Counted from the first letter of the stretch, positions 28,151 to 37,358 are shown. The stretch: 64,000 nt of DNA from an uncultured Erythrobacter sp. (GCF_947497915.1 NZ_CANMIJ010000001.1:349501-413500), one strand, 5' to 3'. The notes: generated by a model not told the origin, from the sequence alone. Numbers and translations: made by a program.

Positions 28151-29118
28151 TAGCAATCCGTCTCGCAATCGGCGCCGCGTTCCACTTGGATAGTGGAGTG
28201 GCCGATGCCGAACCGATCTTCGAGCGAATGGGCGATGTCATGCAGGAACGCGTCGCTGCACGGCGCACCGGGCATCACCAGATGCGCGGTCAAAGCCGTC
28301 TCGGTCGTCGACATTGGCCAGATATGCAGATCGTGCACGGCTTCTACCCCTTCCAGTCCAGCCAAATGGCCGCGCACTTCGCCCACGTCAATCCTTGCAG
28401 GAACTGCAAGTAAACCAAGGCGCAAGCTGTCTTTCGCCAATCCCCACGTGCCCCACGCGATCATCGCGACGATGGCGAAGCTGACAAGTGGGTCTATCCA
28501 CCACAATCCGGTGGCAAGGATGACGAGGCCTGCGATCACCACACCGGCGGAAACCAGTGCATCCGCGGCCATATGCAGATAGGCGCCTTTGATGTTCAAG
28601 TCTTCCTGACCGCGCATAAACAAGAAGGCTGTGAAGCCGTTGATTGCGATGCCGATGCCGGCGACGATCACCATCACCATGCCCTGGGGCTCTTGCGGCT
28701 CCATAAGGCGGTGCACTGTTTCAAACAGGATTGCGCCAATCGCGACCGCTAGCAAAAGGGCGTTTCCGATTGCGGCCAAGATCGTCGAGCTTTTGAACCC
28801 ATAGGTGTAGCGTTCCGAAGGCGGTCGTTTTGCAGCGACGCTCGCCGCCCATGCGAGCAGCAGCGCGAGAACATCGGAAAGGTTGTGGCCAGCGTCAGCG
28901 ACCAGCGCCATTGAGTTGTAGAGAAAGCCGAATGCGGCTTCGATGACTACAAATACGCTGTTGAGCACTATTCCGATCAGAAACGCATTGCCGAAATCCG
29001 CCGGTGCATGATGGTGCCCGTGATGATCGTGGAGGCCGTGACAATCGGTGTCACCGTCTCCGCGGCCCGGCGCGTGATCATGCCCGTGATCTGTGCTGTG
29101 TGAGTGTGCGTGCCCCAT
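28150..29118 (-). CDS. Cation diffusion facilitator (zinc/cobalt exporter)
   Basis: This 322-residue CDF exporter swaps divalent metals for protons across the inner membrane. The N-terminus is unusually His-rich (MGHAHSHSTDHGHDHA and HDHHGHHHA) and probably binds metal. About six membrane segments follow. The metal-site motif HNLSDVLALLLAW and the matching AADALVSAGVV in segment 5 are visible, along with a cytoplasmic ferredoxin-like C-terminal domain with the HDLHIWPMS motif. ATG 29118 is chosen; a TTG at 29127 overlaps the mtgA stop. Confidence 0.92.
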   Translation of the reverse strand: MGHAHSHSTDHGHDHAPGRGDGDTDCHGLHDHHGHHHAPADFGNAFLIGIVLNSVFVVIEAAFGFLYNSMALVADAGHNLSDVLALLLAWAASVAAKRPPSERYTYGFKSSTILAAIGNALLLAVAIGAILFETVHRLMEPQEPQGMVMVIVAGIGIAINGFTAFLFMRGQEDLNIKGAYLHMAADALVSAGVVIAGLVILATGLWWIDPLVSFAIVAMIAWGTWGLAKDSLRLGLLAVPARIDVGEVRGHLAGLEGVEAVHDLHIWPMSTTETALTAHLVMPGAPCSDAFLHDIAHSLEDRFGIGHSTIQVERGADCETDC

Positions 29119-29123
29119 TGGCG

Positions 29124-29795
29124 TCAATCGTAGACGCAGGAATCGAGGCCGTCACCCTTCACGACCCTCATGCGCGCTTCGATAGTGTTGCCATAGCGCG
29201 CCAGCCAGCCGCCCGGATTGGTGACAGATCGGGTTTTCGGGCTGGGCAGGGCGACTGCCATGCGGCTGGCTTCATCAGCGGAAAGGCGTGCGGCGGATTT
29301 GCTGAAATATCGCTGCGCTCCGGCCTCTGCACCGTATGTTCCTATGCCGGTTTCGGCGACGTTTAGATAAACCTCCATGATACGCTGTTTGCCCCAGATA
29401 TTTTCAATCCAGAACGTGAACCACGCCTCCAACCCTTTGCGGAAATAGCCGCCGCCCTGCCATAGAAAGACGTTCTTTGCGGTTTGCTGGCTGATGGTGG
29501 ATGCGCCGCGAATTTTACCGCCTTGTGCGTTGTTTTTAATCGCTTTCTCGATCGCTTCCGTGTCGAATCCGGAATGTTCGCAGAACTTTGAATCCTCCGA
29601 TGCGATCACGGCGGCGACCAGATTGGGATCGATGTTGTCGAGACTCTCCCAATCTTTCGTGATGCCATTTCCGTCCATCACCATCGTCACGGTAACAGGC
29701 ACAGGGATCCATTTGAACACAACCACCAGAGCCAAGCTGATGCCGAGGAACCACAAGATAATCTTGGCAAGGAAGCGGGCGAGTTTGAAAGCCAT
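29124..29795 (-). CDS. mtgA: Monofunctional peptidoglycan transglycosylase MtgA
   Basis: This glycosyltransferase family 51 enzyme polymerises lipid II into glycan strands. The 223-residue protein has one N-terminal membrane segment (about 8-30). The GT51 catalytic motif contains EDSKFCEHSGFDTEAIEKA (the catalytic Glu in ASED), followed by GASTISQQTAKNVFL and RIMEVYLNVAETG. Length and layout are typical. It begins a minus-strand run whose next gene is the CDF exporter, with the coding ends nearly touching. Confidence 0.94.
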   Translation of the reverse strand: MAFKLARFLAKIILWFLGISLALVVVFKWIPVPVTVTMVMDGNGITKDWESLDNIDPNLVAAVIASEDSKFCEHSGFDTEAIEKAIKNNAQGGKIRGASTISQQTAKNVFLWQGGGYFRKGLEAWFTFWIENIWGKQRIMEVYLNVAETGIGTYGAEAGAQRYFSKSAARLSADEASRMAVALPSPKTRSVTNPGGWLARYGNTIEARMRVVKGDGLDSCVYD

Positions 29796-29866
29796 GGGAT
29801 GCTATTTAGGCGGCCAATGCAGGCCGCGCAATTGACTGTATTTGGATGCGGCCACACACAGCTGCG

Positions 29867-30493
29867 ATGATTATCGTAGCAGAAGGGATCAGCGCGGCTG
29901 GAAAGACCACGTTTGCCCGCCAATTCGGCGAAGGCCGATGGCTGCCTGAAATGCCTGTAAAGGCCCAGCGCCCGCACGGCGATGCACCCGCGCAGAGCCA
30001 CGCAAAGTTCTGGGCCGATCACAACGCCGCTCGGTTTCAAATGGCCGTCCAGATCGAACGCGAGCACGGCTTTGTCGTCTGCGACACTGATCCCCTGAAG
30101 ATTCATTATGCATGGTGTATGGAACGCGCCGGTTTTGATTGGCCGGACAGGTTCGAATTCGCCGCAATCGAAGTGCGCAAAGCAATCGTCGAAGAGCGGC
30201 TTGGCTTTGCCGATCTTTACCTTGTGAAGCCAATCGCACCGGAAGCGGCGCGCGCCCAGAAAGAGGGCGATAGCACGAGACGGCGCGGTAACTTTGATCA
30301 GCACCTCGCACTGCAGCCGCATCTGATCGCCTGGTTTGAGGCAATGTCTGATGTGCTTCCACGACGCGTCCGTTTTGGCTTTCCCGAGCCATCCAGCCTA
30401 ATAGCCGAGATTGAGCCGCACGCAGCGGAGCGTAGTGCCCATCGCTATGACGTGGGCGCGTTTGATGCCCTGATCGAAGCCTTACCAGCGTAG
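29867..30493 (+). CDS. P-loop kinase-like protein of unknown substrate
   Basis: This 208-residue protein opens with a Walker A motif (MIIVAEGISAAGKTTFARQF). A DxD-like segment, VVCDTDPLKIHYAW, appears near residue 75. The layout resembles small nucleoside or nucleotide kinases, but the substrate cannot be read from the sequence. The start is set at ATG 29867, directly before the P-loop; an upstream in-frame ATG lies at 29846. It is divergent from mtgA. Confidence 0.65.
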   Translation: MIIVAEGISAAGKTTFARQFGEGRWLPEMPVKAQRPHGDAPAQSHAKFWADHNAARFQMAVQIEREHGFVVCDTDPLKIHYAWCMERAGFDWPDRFEFAAIEVRKAIVEERLGFADLYLVKPIAPEAARAQKEGDSTRRRGNFDQHLALQPHLIAWFEAMSDVLPRRVRFGFPEPSSLIAEIEPHAAERSAHRYDVGAFDALIEALPA

Positions 30494-30573
30494 GCGAAAG
30501 GTCTCCTCCACCTTGCGGCCTTCAACGCGCCGTGCTTGTGTGCGGATAAAGCAGTTTTGAGGGGACTTAACCA

Positions 30574-31908
30574 ATGCGCACTTTCCGTAATGCCGCCGCC
30601 GCCATCGCCTTGGCGAGCGCCGCACTTTCCGCACCGGCATTTGCCGATGATCACGGAGCGGTGGACGCGATAGAGGCGGATTATGACAGCTATCTCGCGC
30701 CGTTATTTTTGCATTTTCACAAGAACCCGGAACTGTCCTTCCTCGAAACCAAAACGGCTGCCCGCATGGCAGAGGAGCTGCGCGCGGTCGGGATGGAAGT
30801 GACCGAAGCTGTTGGCGGCACAGGCGTTGTCGGCATGATGCGCAACGGGGATGGCCCGCTGATCCTGCTACGCGCAGATATGGACGGGCTGCCGGTACCA
30901 GAGAAATCGGGGCTCGATTACGCCTCTACGGCGGTTCAGATCGGTCAGGATGGCAAGGAATATCCGGTCATGCATGCATGCGGCCATGATGTGCACATCA
31001 CATCGATGGTGGGCACCGCGCGGCGGCTGGCCGCGACTAAGGATAAATGGAGCGGGACGATCATGTTCGTCGTTCAGCCTGCCGAGGAGCGCGTCGGCGG
31101 AGCGAAAGCCATGCTCGAAGACGGCCTATATGAGCGATTTGGTAAGCCTGACTATGCGCTGGCATTCCATGTCGCCTCGGCATTCCCGACGGGAAAAATC
31201 ACGGCATCCGAAGGCATCCAATATTCGAGCGCAGATTCCGTCGACATCATGGTGCCCGGCATCGGCGCACATGGGGCAAGCCCGCATTCCGGCCGCGATC
31301 CGGTTTACATCGCCTCGCAAATCGTCACTGCCCTGCAAAGCATCGTCAGCCGAGAAATTGGCCCGCTATCGCCGGCGGTCATTACCGTTGGATCGATCCA
31401 TTCGGGCACAAAGCACAACATCATTTCTGATCGCGCAGATCTGCAACTCACCGTGCGCGCCAATGACGAAGAGACCCGCGCGCAATTGCTCGCCGCGATT
31501 GAGCGGATTGCGGTCAATATGGGCAAGACGCACGGACTTCCCGATGATCTGCCAGTGACAGTCAAAGTCAGCGAAGGCACACCAGTCACCAACAATGATC
31601 CGGTGCTTGCCCGCCGGCTGAACAATATGATCAAGCGTGAGCTGGGCGAGGACACGTTCATGACGTTCCGCCAACGCGGCATGGGCGCGGAAGACTTCGC
31701 CTATTTCGTGGCGGATGAATACGGCGTGCCGGGATATTACTTCGCCGTCGGCGGAACCCCGCCAGAAGCGTTCGAGGCTGCTGCAAATGGAGGCCCGCGC
31801 GTGCCAAGCCACCACTCACCCCTGTTCAAGATCGCCCCGCGTGAAAGCGTAACGCTTGGAACACGGGCGATGGTAGCGGCGGTGATGGATTTGGCTCCGG
31901 CCGATTAG
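30574..31908 (+). CDS. Secreted M20 family amidohydrolase/peptidase
   Basis: This 444-residue zinc hydrolase of the M20D (aminoacylase/hippurate hydrolase) type removes acyl groups from amino acids or cleaves small peptides. A signal peptide ends at about residue 25 (SAPAFA). Metal ligands are in HACGHDVHITSM and QPAEE, with a catalytic RADMDGLPVPEKSGL region. A dimerisation domain sits in the middle (HGASPHSGRDPVYIASQIV). A strong bidirectional terminator follows the stop. Confidence 0.9.
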   Translation: MRTFRNAAAAIALASAALSAPAFADDHGAVDAIEADYDSYLAPLFLHFHKNPELSFLETKTAARMAEELRAVGMEVTEAVGGTGVVGMMRNGDGPLILLRADMDGLPVPEKSGLDYASTAVQIGQDGKEYPVMHACGHDVHITSMVGTARRLAATKDKWSGTIMFVVQPAEERVGGAKAMLEDGLYERFGKPDYALAFHVASAFPTGKITASEGIQYSSADSVDIMVPGIGAHGASPHSGRDPVYIASQIVTALQSIVSREIGPLSPAVITVGSIHSGTKHNIISDRADLQLTVRANDEETRAQLLAAIERIAVNMGKTHGLPDDLPVTVKVSEGTPVTNNDPVLARRLNNMIKRELGEDTFMTFRQRGMGAEDFAYFVADEYGVPGYYFAVGGTPPEAFEAAANGGPRVPSHHSPLFKIAPRESVTLGTRAMVAAVMDLAPAD

Positions 31909-31916
31909 ACCGCATG

Positions 31917-31954
31917 AAAAAACCGCCGCGAACCAGAAGGCTCGCGGCGGTTTT
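31917..31954. terminator. Strong bidirectional terminator between M20 peptidase and rpoH
   Basis: AAAACCGCCGCGA (31919-31931) pairs perfectly with TCGCGGCGGTTTT (31942-31954). The plus-strand tail is TTTT. On the minus strand the stem runs into six T residues, ending the rpoH transcript, whose stop is at 31978. Confidence 0.85.
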
Positions 31955-31977
31955 CATTGTTTCAGTCTTGCTGACGC

Positions 31978-32880
31978 TTACGCCATGCCCGGCAACAGCC
32001 GGTCACCCGCGATCCGCTGCATTGCTTTTTGCAGCTTTTCAAAGGCGCGCACTTCGATCTGGCGGATGCGTTCGCGGGACACTTCGTAAACCTGCGACAG
32101 TTCTTCGAGGGTCTGCGGCTTTTCCGTCAGGCGGCGCTCTGTCAGGATGTGCTTCTCACGATCATTAAGCGAGTCCATCGCTTCGACCAGCATATCGTGA
32201 CGCACTTCGGATTCTTGCGCGTCAGCGACGAGCTCATCCTGAAGCGGGCTATCATCAGTCAGCCAATCCTGCCATTCGCCAGAGCCGTCTTCGCCATTGC
32301 GCATCGGCGTGTTGAGCGAGCCATCGCCGCCCATCATCATGCGGCGGTTCATGTTGACGACTTCTTGCTCTGGAACGCCGAGGTCGGTGGCGATTTTCGT
32401 CACGTCTTCGGGGTGCAGATCGGAATCTTCGTACGCTTCAAGCTGCTTCTTCATCCGGCGAAGGTTGAAGAATAGCTTTTTCTGAGCCGCGGTGGTGCCC
32501 ATTTTGACAAGGCTCCAAGAACGGAGGATGTATTCCTGCATCGATGCTTTGATCCACCACATCGCGTAGGTCGCGAGACGGAAACCGCGATCGGGCTCGA
32601 ATTTCTTGACGCCCTGCATCAGGCCGACATTCCCTTCGGAAATCAGGTCGGACACGGGCAGGCCGTAACCGCGATAGCCCATGGCAATCTTGGCAACGAG
32701 CCGCAAATGGCTCGACACCAGCTGTGCTGCAGCATCGGGGTCTTCATGTTCGGAATAGCGCTTGGCGAGCATATACTCATTCTCAGCCGTCAGCACTGGA
32801 TACTTCTTGATCTCCGACAGATAGCGGTTGAGGCCTTGCTCACCACTCAGGGACGGGACCGTCGTTCTTGCTTTACTCAC
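31978..32880 (-). CDS. rpoH: RNA polymerase heat-shock sigma factor RpoH (sigma-32)
   Basis: This 300-residue sigma-70-family factor has region 1.2/2 (NRYLSEIKKYPVLTAENEYMLAKRY; GLPVSDLISEGNVGLMQGVKKFEPDRGFRLATYAMWWI). It carries the RpoH box QKKLFFNLRRMKK (about 135-147) that marks sigma-32. Region 4 contains LTEKPQTLEELSQVYEVSRERIRQIE. The start is GTG 32880 with AGGG about 6 bases upstream. It should drive heat-shock genes. Alphaproteobacteria often carry more than one rpoH. Confidence 0.95.
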   Translation of the reverse strand: MSKARTTVPSLSGEQGLNRYLSEIKKYPVLTAENEYMLAKRYSEHEDPDAAAQLVSSHLRLVAKIAMGYRGYGLPVSDLISEGNVGLMQGVKKFEPDRGFRLATYAMWWIKASMQEYILRSWSLVKMGTTAAQKKLFFNLRRMKKQLEAYEDSDLHPEDVTKIATDLGVPEQEVVNMNRRMMMGGDGSLNTPMRNGEDGSGEWQDWLTDDSPLQDELVADAQESEVRHDMLVEAMDSLNDREKHILTERRLTEKPQTLEELSQVYEVSRERIRQIEVRAFEKLQKAMQRIAGDRLLPGMA

Positions 32881-33011
32881 TTATTCCCTAACCTTTCTTG
32901 CGTCGACCTCACTTGTCGGACCCCTAATGGGCATCCGTCTTTTTGGGCCACATGGTTACATATAGACGTGTTTTTGACGGTTTGAACCGCATTACATGTC
33001 ATTCATCCAAT

Positions 33012-33956
33012 TCAACGCCCAAGTTGGTCGATTAGTTCCCGCATATCGGCGGGAACATCGCTCGAAAAAGATACGGATTCGTTCGAGATCGGATGCAAAA
33101 AACCCAATTCGGCGGCGTGCAATGCCTGACGGGCAAATCCGAGCTGCGAAATCAGCGTTTTCAAGCTCTTGGGTGTTTTTCCGTAAGTCTGATCTCCTAT
33201 TAAAGCATGGCCGATTGATGCGCAGTGAACGCGCACCTGATGTGTGCGACCGGTTTCGAGTCGGCACTCGATCAGCGCCGATCCATCCATCGGTTCCAAA
33301 ACTCTATAATGCGTAACGGCGTGCTTCCCGCGTGAGGAATTCTTGTCGAGCACAGCCATTTTCTTTCGGTTGGCATCCGATCGCCCGAGTCGCTCATCAA
33401 TTGTGCCTTGCTCGGGGGAGGGGTGGCCGCCAACCACCGCGAGATAACGCCGGTGGATCGAATGATCGGCAAATTGCGCAGCAAGCCCCTCATGCGCGGC
33501 ATCGGATTTCGCGACGACGAGCAGGCCAGATGTGTCCTTGTCGATACGGTGAACAATGCCAGGGCGGGCGACGCCGCCGATACCACTCAATTGCCCGCGG
33601 CAATGGTGCAGCAAAGCATTGACCAGGGTGCCGTCCGGATTGCCCGCCGCCGGATGGACGACCATGCCCGCAGGCTTGTCGACCACGATCAGGTGCTCAT
33701 CCTCGAACACGACATTTAGCGGGATATCTTGCGGCTTTGCTTCGGCTTCGGTGGCGGCGGGCACCATAATGCGGAACGGCTCGCCTTCGTTCACCTTCAT
33801 TGAAGGGGACGAGGCAGTCTTACCGCGCATCTCGACATGTCCCTCTGCAATCAAAGCCTGCACCCGTGCGCGTGACAAATCGGTCGCCTCGGCCAGCGCT
33901 TTGTCGAGGCGGGCGGGCGCGGCAATTTTGCCAGAGTGGATTTCCATATCGGACAT
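33012..33956 (-). CDS. rluD: RluD-type 23S rRNA pseudouridine synthase
   Basis: This 314-residue enzyme isomerises uridines in 23S rRNA. An N-terminal S4 domain (RLDKALAEATDLSRARVQALIAEGHVEMRG) is followed by the RluA-family catalytic domain with the active-site aspartate in VHRIDKDTSGLLVVAKSD. A conserved C-terminal segment HQVRVHCASIGHALIGDQTYG is present. Of several nearby ATGs, 33956 is chosen because GGAA lies about 7 bases upstream. The gene is divergent from the JAMM peptidase. Confidence 0.9.
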   Translation of the reverse strand: MSDMEIHSGKIAAPARLDKALAEATDLSRARVQALIAEGHVEMRGKTASSPSMKVNEGEPFRIMVPAATEAEAKPQDIPLNVVFEDEHLIVVDKPAGMVVHPAAGNPDGTLVNALLHHCRGQLSGIGGVARPGIVHRIDKDTSGLLVVAKSDAAHEGLAAQFADHSIHRRYLAVVGGHPSPEQGTIDERLGRSDANRKKMAVLDKNSSRGKHAVTHYRVLEPMDGSALIECRLETGRTHQVRVHCASIGHALIGDQTYGKTPKSLKTLISQLGFARQALHAAELGFLHPISNESVSFSSDVPADMRELIDQLGR

Positions 33957-34035
33957 GCCAATTTCCATGCGCGAACGAGTTGCGAGTGGCAAGCGAGCCA
34001 GTGACAAGAAAGGTATGCGCGCCTAGAACGCGGCC

Positions 34036-34455
34036 ATGCAGTTAAAGCAGACCAAAAACGGTGACCTGCCTGTCCCGACAAAGGTGTATCGCCAGCTGCT
34101 GGACGCTGCGCTGGCCGCGCATCCGCTGGAATGCTGCGGATTGCTGCTTGGCCGCGCAGGCCGGATCACGGTGGTGCGCGAATGCGCCAATGTGCATCCG
34201 ACGCCGCAAAGCCATTTCGAAATTGACCCTCAGGCATTGATCGACGCCCATAAGGTAGAGCGTGAGGGTGGCTTGCGATTGATGGGGTACTTTCATTCGC
34301 ATCCCAAGGGCGATCCGCATCCTTCTGAAACAGACAAGGCAATGGCGGCGCATGATGGCAAAGTTTGGGCCATCATCGCAGATAGCGGCATGATGTTCTG
34401 GGTGGACGGCAAAGACCGTTTCCACGCGCTTTCCTACGATGTTGGAAACCGCTAG
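34036..34455 (+). CDS. M67 (JAMM/MPN) family metallopeptidase
   Basis: This 139-residue protein has the full JAMM zinc motif: a glutamate in LECCGLLLG (about residue 32), then HSHP followed by ESD-type spacing in FHSHPKGDPHPSETD (H-x-H-x7-S-x2-D). Bacterial family members are deubiquitinase-like or process sulfur-carrier proteins. No ubiquitin-like carrier is encoded nearby, so the substrate is unknown. The rpoH-rluD-JAMM order probably reflects conserved synteny. Confidence 0.88.
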   Translation: MQLKQTKNGDLPVPTKVYRQLLDAALAAHPLECCGLLLGRAGRITVVRECANVHPTPQSHFEIDPQALIDAHKVEREGGLRLMGYFHSHPKGDPHPSETDKAMAAHDGKVWAIIADSGMMFWVDGKDRFHALSYDVGNR

Positions 34456-34650
34456 GGTCCGCCAAATCAGTGGGTGCATGGGGAGCGATTATTTGCTCTA
34501 ACAATGTGCTGCAGCGCTAAAGTCACACTTGGTGCCAGCCTGGTTGGTGGAGTTACTAGATAAAACAATGATTTACCAAAAATTGGCATCTGCACCGCGA
34601 CTGCGTTTTGTATCAATAAACTCCCTCAACAATTTCCATGAGATTTCTGA

Positions 34651-35304
34651 ATGACCTCGCAAACCGATCTTGCTTCCTTGCTGTGTTCGCGGCTTTGCCA
34701 CGATATGCTTTCGCCTGTGGGCGCGCTCGCCAATGGACTGGAGCTGCTCGCTGACGAGCAAGACCCGGAAATGCGCGCGCGATGTGTCGAATTGCTCGAA
34801 CAAAGCGCCAAAATCAGCACAGATAAGCTCAAATTCTTCCGCCTTGCATTCGGGGCGGCTGGTGGATTTGGCGAGAATGTGCCGGTCGAAGAAGCACAGG
34901 ATGTTGTAAATGCGCTGGCCGCTGACAAGAAACGGATCGAGCTGAACTGGGCGATCAATGATAACAGCCTGCCCAAGCCAGCCGTCAAAGTGATGCTGAA
35001 CCTGTCGCAAATCGCGCTGGAAGCATTGGTGCGCGGCGGGACGCTGGATATCGGAGCGGAAAAGCGTGACGGCAATATTGAAATTGTCGCCCGCGCGACC
35101 GGCCCGAAAATCGCTTTTGACGAGACAATCGGAAAGGCGCTGCAAGGCGAATTGACCGAAACCGACATTACCAGCCGCACAGCGGCGGCGCATATGATCG
35201 CGCTGCTTGCCGAGGAAACCGGCGGGGGTCTGCAATATGCCGTCACCGATGATGCGCTGGTGCTGGGCGCTGTTCTGCCGGAGCCTGAAGGCATGATTGG
35301 ATGA
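34651..35304 (+). CDS. chpT: Histidine phosphotransferase, ChpT-like
   Basis: ChpT relays phosphate from CckA to CtrA and CpdR in the alphaproteobacterial cell cycle. The 217-residue protein opens with the DHp-like helix LASLLCSRLCHDMLSPVGALANGLELL, including the phospho-accepting His in LCHDMLSP. A second helix follows, then a degenerate HATPase fold lacking ATP-binding motifs. Its stop overlaps the start of an N-acetylmuramoyl-L-alanine amidase gene by four bases (ATGA). The 195-base region upstream is AT-rich and holds no clear CtrA site. Confidence 0.88.
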   Translation: MTSQTDLASLLCSRLCHDMLSPVGALANGLELLADEQDPEMRARCVELLEQSAKISTDKLKFFRLAFGAAGGFGENVPVEEAQDVVNALAADKKRIELNWAINDNSLPKPAVKVMLNLSQIALEALVRGGTLDIGAEKRDGNIEIVARATGPKIAFDETIGKALQGELTETDITSRTAAAHMIALLAEETGGGLQYAVTDDALVLGAVLPEPEGMIG

Positions 35305-36020
35305 GCGAAATGGAGATCAATGAGCTGGTTCATGCGGTGAAAGCTTCACCGAATTTCAACGAGCGCACATCTCCGATTACGATGCTGGTGCTTCATTATA
35401 CCGAGATGAAGCCGATTGAGACTGCGCTGGACCGGCTGACCGATCCCGATGCCGGTGTCTCCGCACATTACCTGATCAGCGAAGAGGGCGTCGTCACCCA
35501 GCTTGTGCCCGAAGAAAAGCGTGCATGGCATGCGGGTGTATCCTTCTGGCGCGGGACGAAAGACGTGAATTCAGCCAGCATCGGGATCGAGTTAGATCAT
35601 CCCGGCCATGCAGGCGGATACCGCGAATTCACCGATGCGCAGTTCAACGCGCTGCTGCCGCTCGCTTCGCGGATCGTGAAGGAATATGACATTCCGCGCG
35701 CCAATGTCGTCGCGCATTCCGATGTCGCGCCATTGCGCAAAATTGATCCGGGCGAGCTTTTTCCGTGGGATCGGCTGGCCGAATACGGGCTGTGCCTGCC
35801 GACGCCGAAGAAAATCGAGCAAGTCGATCCGTTCCATAACGAAGGCGCCTTTATCCTCGCGCTGGAACGCTATGGCTATGACATTACCGAAGGGCGCAAG
35901 ACAATCGAAGCGTTTGAAAGACGCTGGCGGCCGGACAAGATCGAAGGCCGCTATGACGCGCAACTGGGCGCGATATTGTGGCATTTGTTGTTGGAGCGGG
36001 ATCGGGGAGACGCGCGCTAG
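35301..36020 (+). CDS. N-acetylmuramoyl-L-alanine amidase (AmpD family)
   Basis: This zinc amidase cleaves the bond between MurNAc and the stem peptide. The 239-residue protein has the family motifs LVLHYTEM (first His ligand), VSAHYLISEEG, SIGIELDHPG and VVAHSDVAPLRKIDPGELFPW (second His and Asp ligands). The C-terminal 70 residues resemble a peptidoglycan-binding domain (EGAFILALERYGYDI... to LGAILWHLLL). No signal peptide is visible, which suggests cytoplasmic recycling of cell-wall fragments. It is translationally coupled to chpT. Confidence 0.92.
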   Translation: MSEMEINELVHAVKASPNFNERTSPITMLVLHYTEMKPIETALDRLTDPDAGVSAHYLISEEGVVTQLVPEEKRAWHAGVSFWRGTKDVNSASIGIELDHPGHAGGYREFTDAQFNALLPLASRIVKEYDIPRANVVAHSDVAPLRKIDPGELFPWDRLAEYGLCLPTPKKIEQVDPFHNEGAFILALERYGYDITEGRKTIEAFERRWRPDKIEGRYDAQLGAILWHLLLERDRGDAR

Positions 36021-36102
36021 GCATTAGTTTACAGGTGTTTTCAGCAAGCGCGGGGGAAATGTGCTTTGCTGCAAACAAGATCATAAATGGGAGGGATCAA
36101 TT

Positions 36103-36816
36103 ATGATGAGAAAAATGGGAGCCGAATTTGTCGGCACATTTTGGCTGGTGTTTGGTGGCTGCGGTTCGGCAGTGCTCGCGGCGGCCTTTCCTGAACTCGG
36201 TATCGGTTTTGTCGGTGTTTCGTTGGCGTTCGGTCTGACAGTTCTGACGATGGCATATGCCGTAGGCGGCATTTCGGGCGGCCACTTTAACCCGGCGGTT
36301 TCACTCGGCCTCGCGCTGGGCGGACGGTTCAGCTGGCGCGAGCTGGTGCCATACTGGATCGCGCAATTGCTCGGTTCTTTCACCGCTGCCGGCATGCTTT
36401 ACCTCGTCGCAAGCGGCGTCGCAGACTTTGAAGCGGGCGGCTTTGCCTCCAACGGTTATGGCGATCTGTCTCCGGGCGGATTTTCAATGACAGCCGCACT
36501 GGTGATTGAAATTGTGCTTACCGCAGGATTCCTGATTGTGATCCTTGGATCAACATCGTCCAAAGCTCCGGCTGGTTTCGCGCCGATTGCCATCGGTCTT
36601 GCGCTGACGCTGATCCACCTGATCTCAATTCCGGTGACCAACACTTCGGTGAATCCGGCGCGCTCCACCAGTGTCGCGTTTTATGCCGATACAGCCGCTG
36701 TTCCGCAGCTTTGGCTGTTCTGGGTTGCTCCGCTGATCGGCGCAGCCATCGGTGCGATGATCTGGAAATTCCTGTCGCCGGATAAATCGCTCGAAAACAT
36801 TGGCGGCCAAGAATAG
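36103..36816 (+). CDS. aqpZ: Aquaporin AqpZ
   Basis: This water channel has 237 residues and six membrane helices. Both NPA half-helix motifs are present ([11 protein letters not shown] at about residues 60-70; [14 protein letters not shown] at about 180-193). The small NPA-adjacent residues fit a water channel better than a glycerol channel. ATG 36103 is chosen because GGGAGG lies about 8 bases upstream; an open frame to 36061 has no such support. A clear terminator follows. Confidence 0.94.
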   Translation: MMRKMGAEFVGTFWLVFGGCGSAVLAAAFPELGIGFVGVSLAFGLTVLTMAYAVGGISGGHFNPAVSLGLALGGRFSWRELVPYWIAQLLGSFTAAGMLYLVASGVADFEAGGFASNGYGDLSPGGFSMTAALVIEIVLTAGFLIVILGSTSSKAPAGFAPIAIGLALTLIHLISIPVTNTSVNPARSTSVAFYADTAAVPQLWLFWVAPLIGAAIGAMIWKFLSPDKSLENIGGQE

Positions 36817-36840
36817 GCTCAACGACTTTCTGAAAATTCG

Positions 36841-36872
36841 AAAGGGCCGGCTTTCCTTAAGCCGGCCCTTTC
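36841..36872 (+). terminator. Terminator after aqpZ
   Basis: AAAGGGCCGGC (36841-36851) pairs perfectly with GCCGGCCCTTT (36861-36871) around TTTCCTTAA. It lies 24 bases after the aqpZ stop and separates aqpZ from the RNase P RNA gene. Confidence 0.78.
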
Positions 36873-36887
36873 TGTATGCGCGGGCTC

Positions 36888-37296
36888 GTCAGGGGGCCGA
36901 GGCAGCCGCGAGCGTTCTCGTTCGAGGAAAGTCCGGGCTCCACGAAGCATAGGTGGCGGGTAACGCCCGCCGGGTGCCTGCTTTCGGGCAGGTTCTTAGG
37001 GAAAGTGCCACAGAGAGTGTACCGCCGATGGACCTAACGGTCACAGGCAAGGGTGAAAGGGTGCGGTAAAAGCGCACCGGGGCTGCTGGTAACAGCGTCC
37101 GCATGGTAAACCCCACCTGGAGCAAGGCCAAATAGGGGTCTCGCGCCTTTTAGGTAGGAGTGCATCGCTCCGAGAGATCCGGGTTGGCTGCTTGAGCCGT
37201 TCGGCAACGGACGGCCTAGACGAATGGCTGCCACTGCAGCGCTGGTCGCAAGATACCGGCTGCGGATACAGAACCCGGCTTATGAAGCCCCCTGAC
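36888..37296 (+). ncRNA. rnpB: RNase P RNA (class A)
   Basis: This ribozyme removes 5' leaders from tRNA precursors. The conserved GAGGAAAGTCCGGGCTCC is at 36924-36941 and ACAGAACCCGGCTTA at 37268-37282. Helix P1 pairs GTCAGGGGGC at the 5' end (36888-36897) with GCCCCCTGAC at the 3' end (37287-37296). The total length of about 409 bases suits an alphaproteobacterial type A RNA. No coding frame of interest overlaps it. Confidence 0.95.
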
Positions 37297-37358
37297 ATCT
37301 ATCTCTCAAAATCCCCGTTATCGCCGGAACAGAGCACGGGGCGAGCCGTTAAGAACGC

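Noticed and set aside
34456..34650. CtrA site in the AT-rich region upstream of chpT
   Set aside because: No TTAA-N7-TTAA arrangement was found; the region is AT-rich but otherwise featureless.
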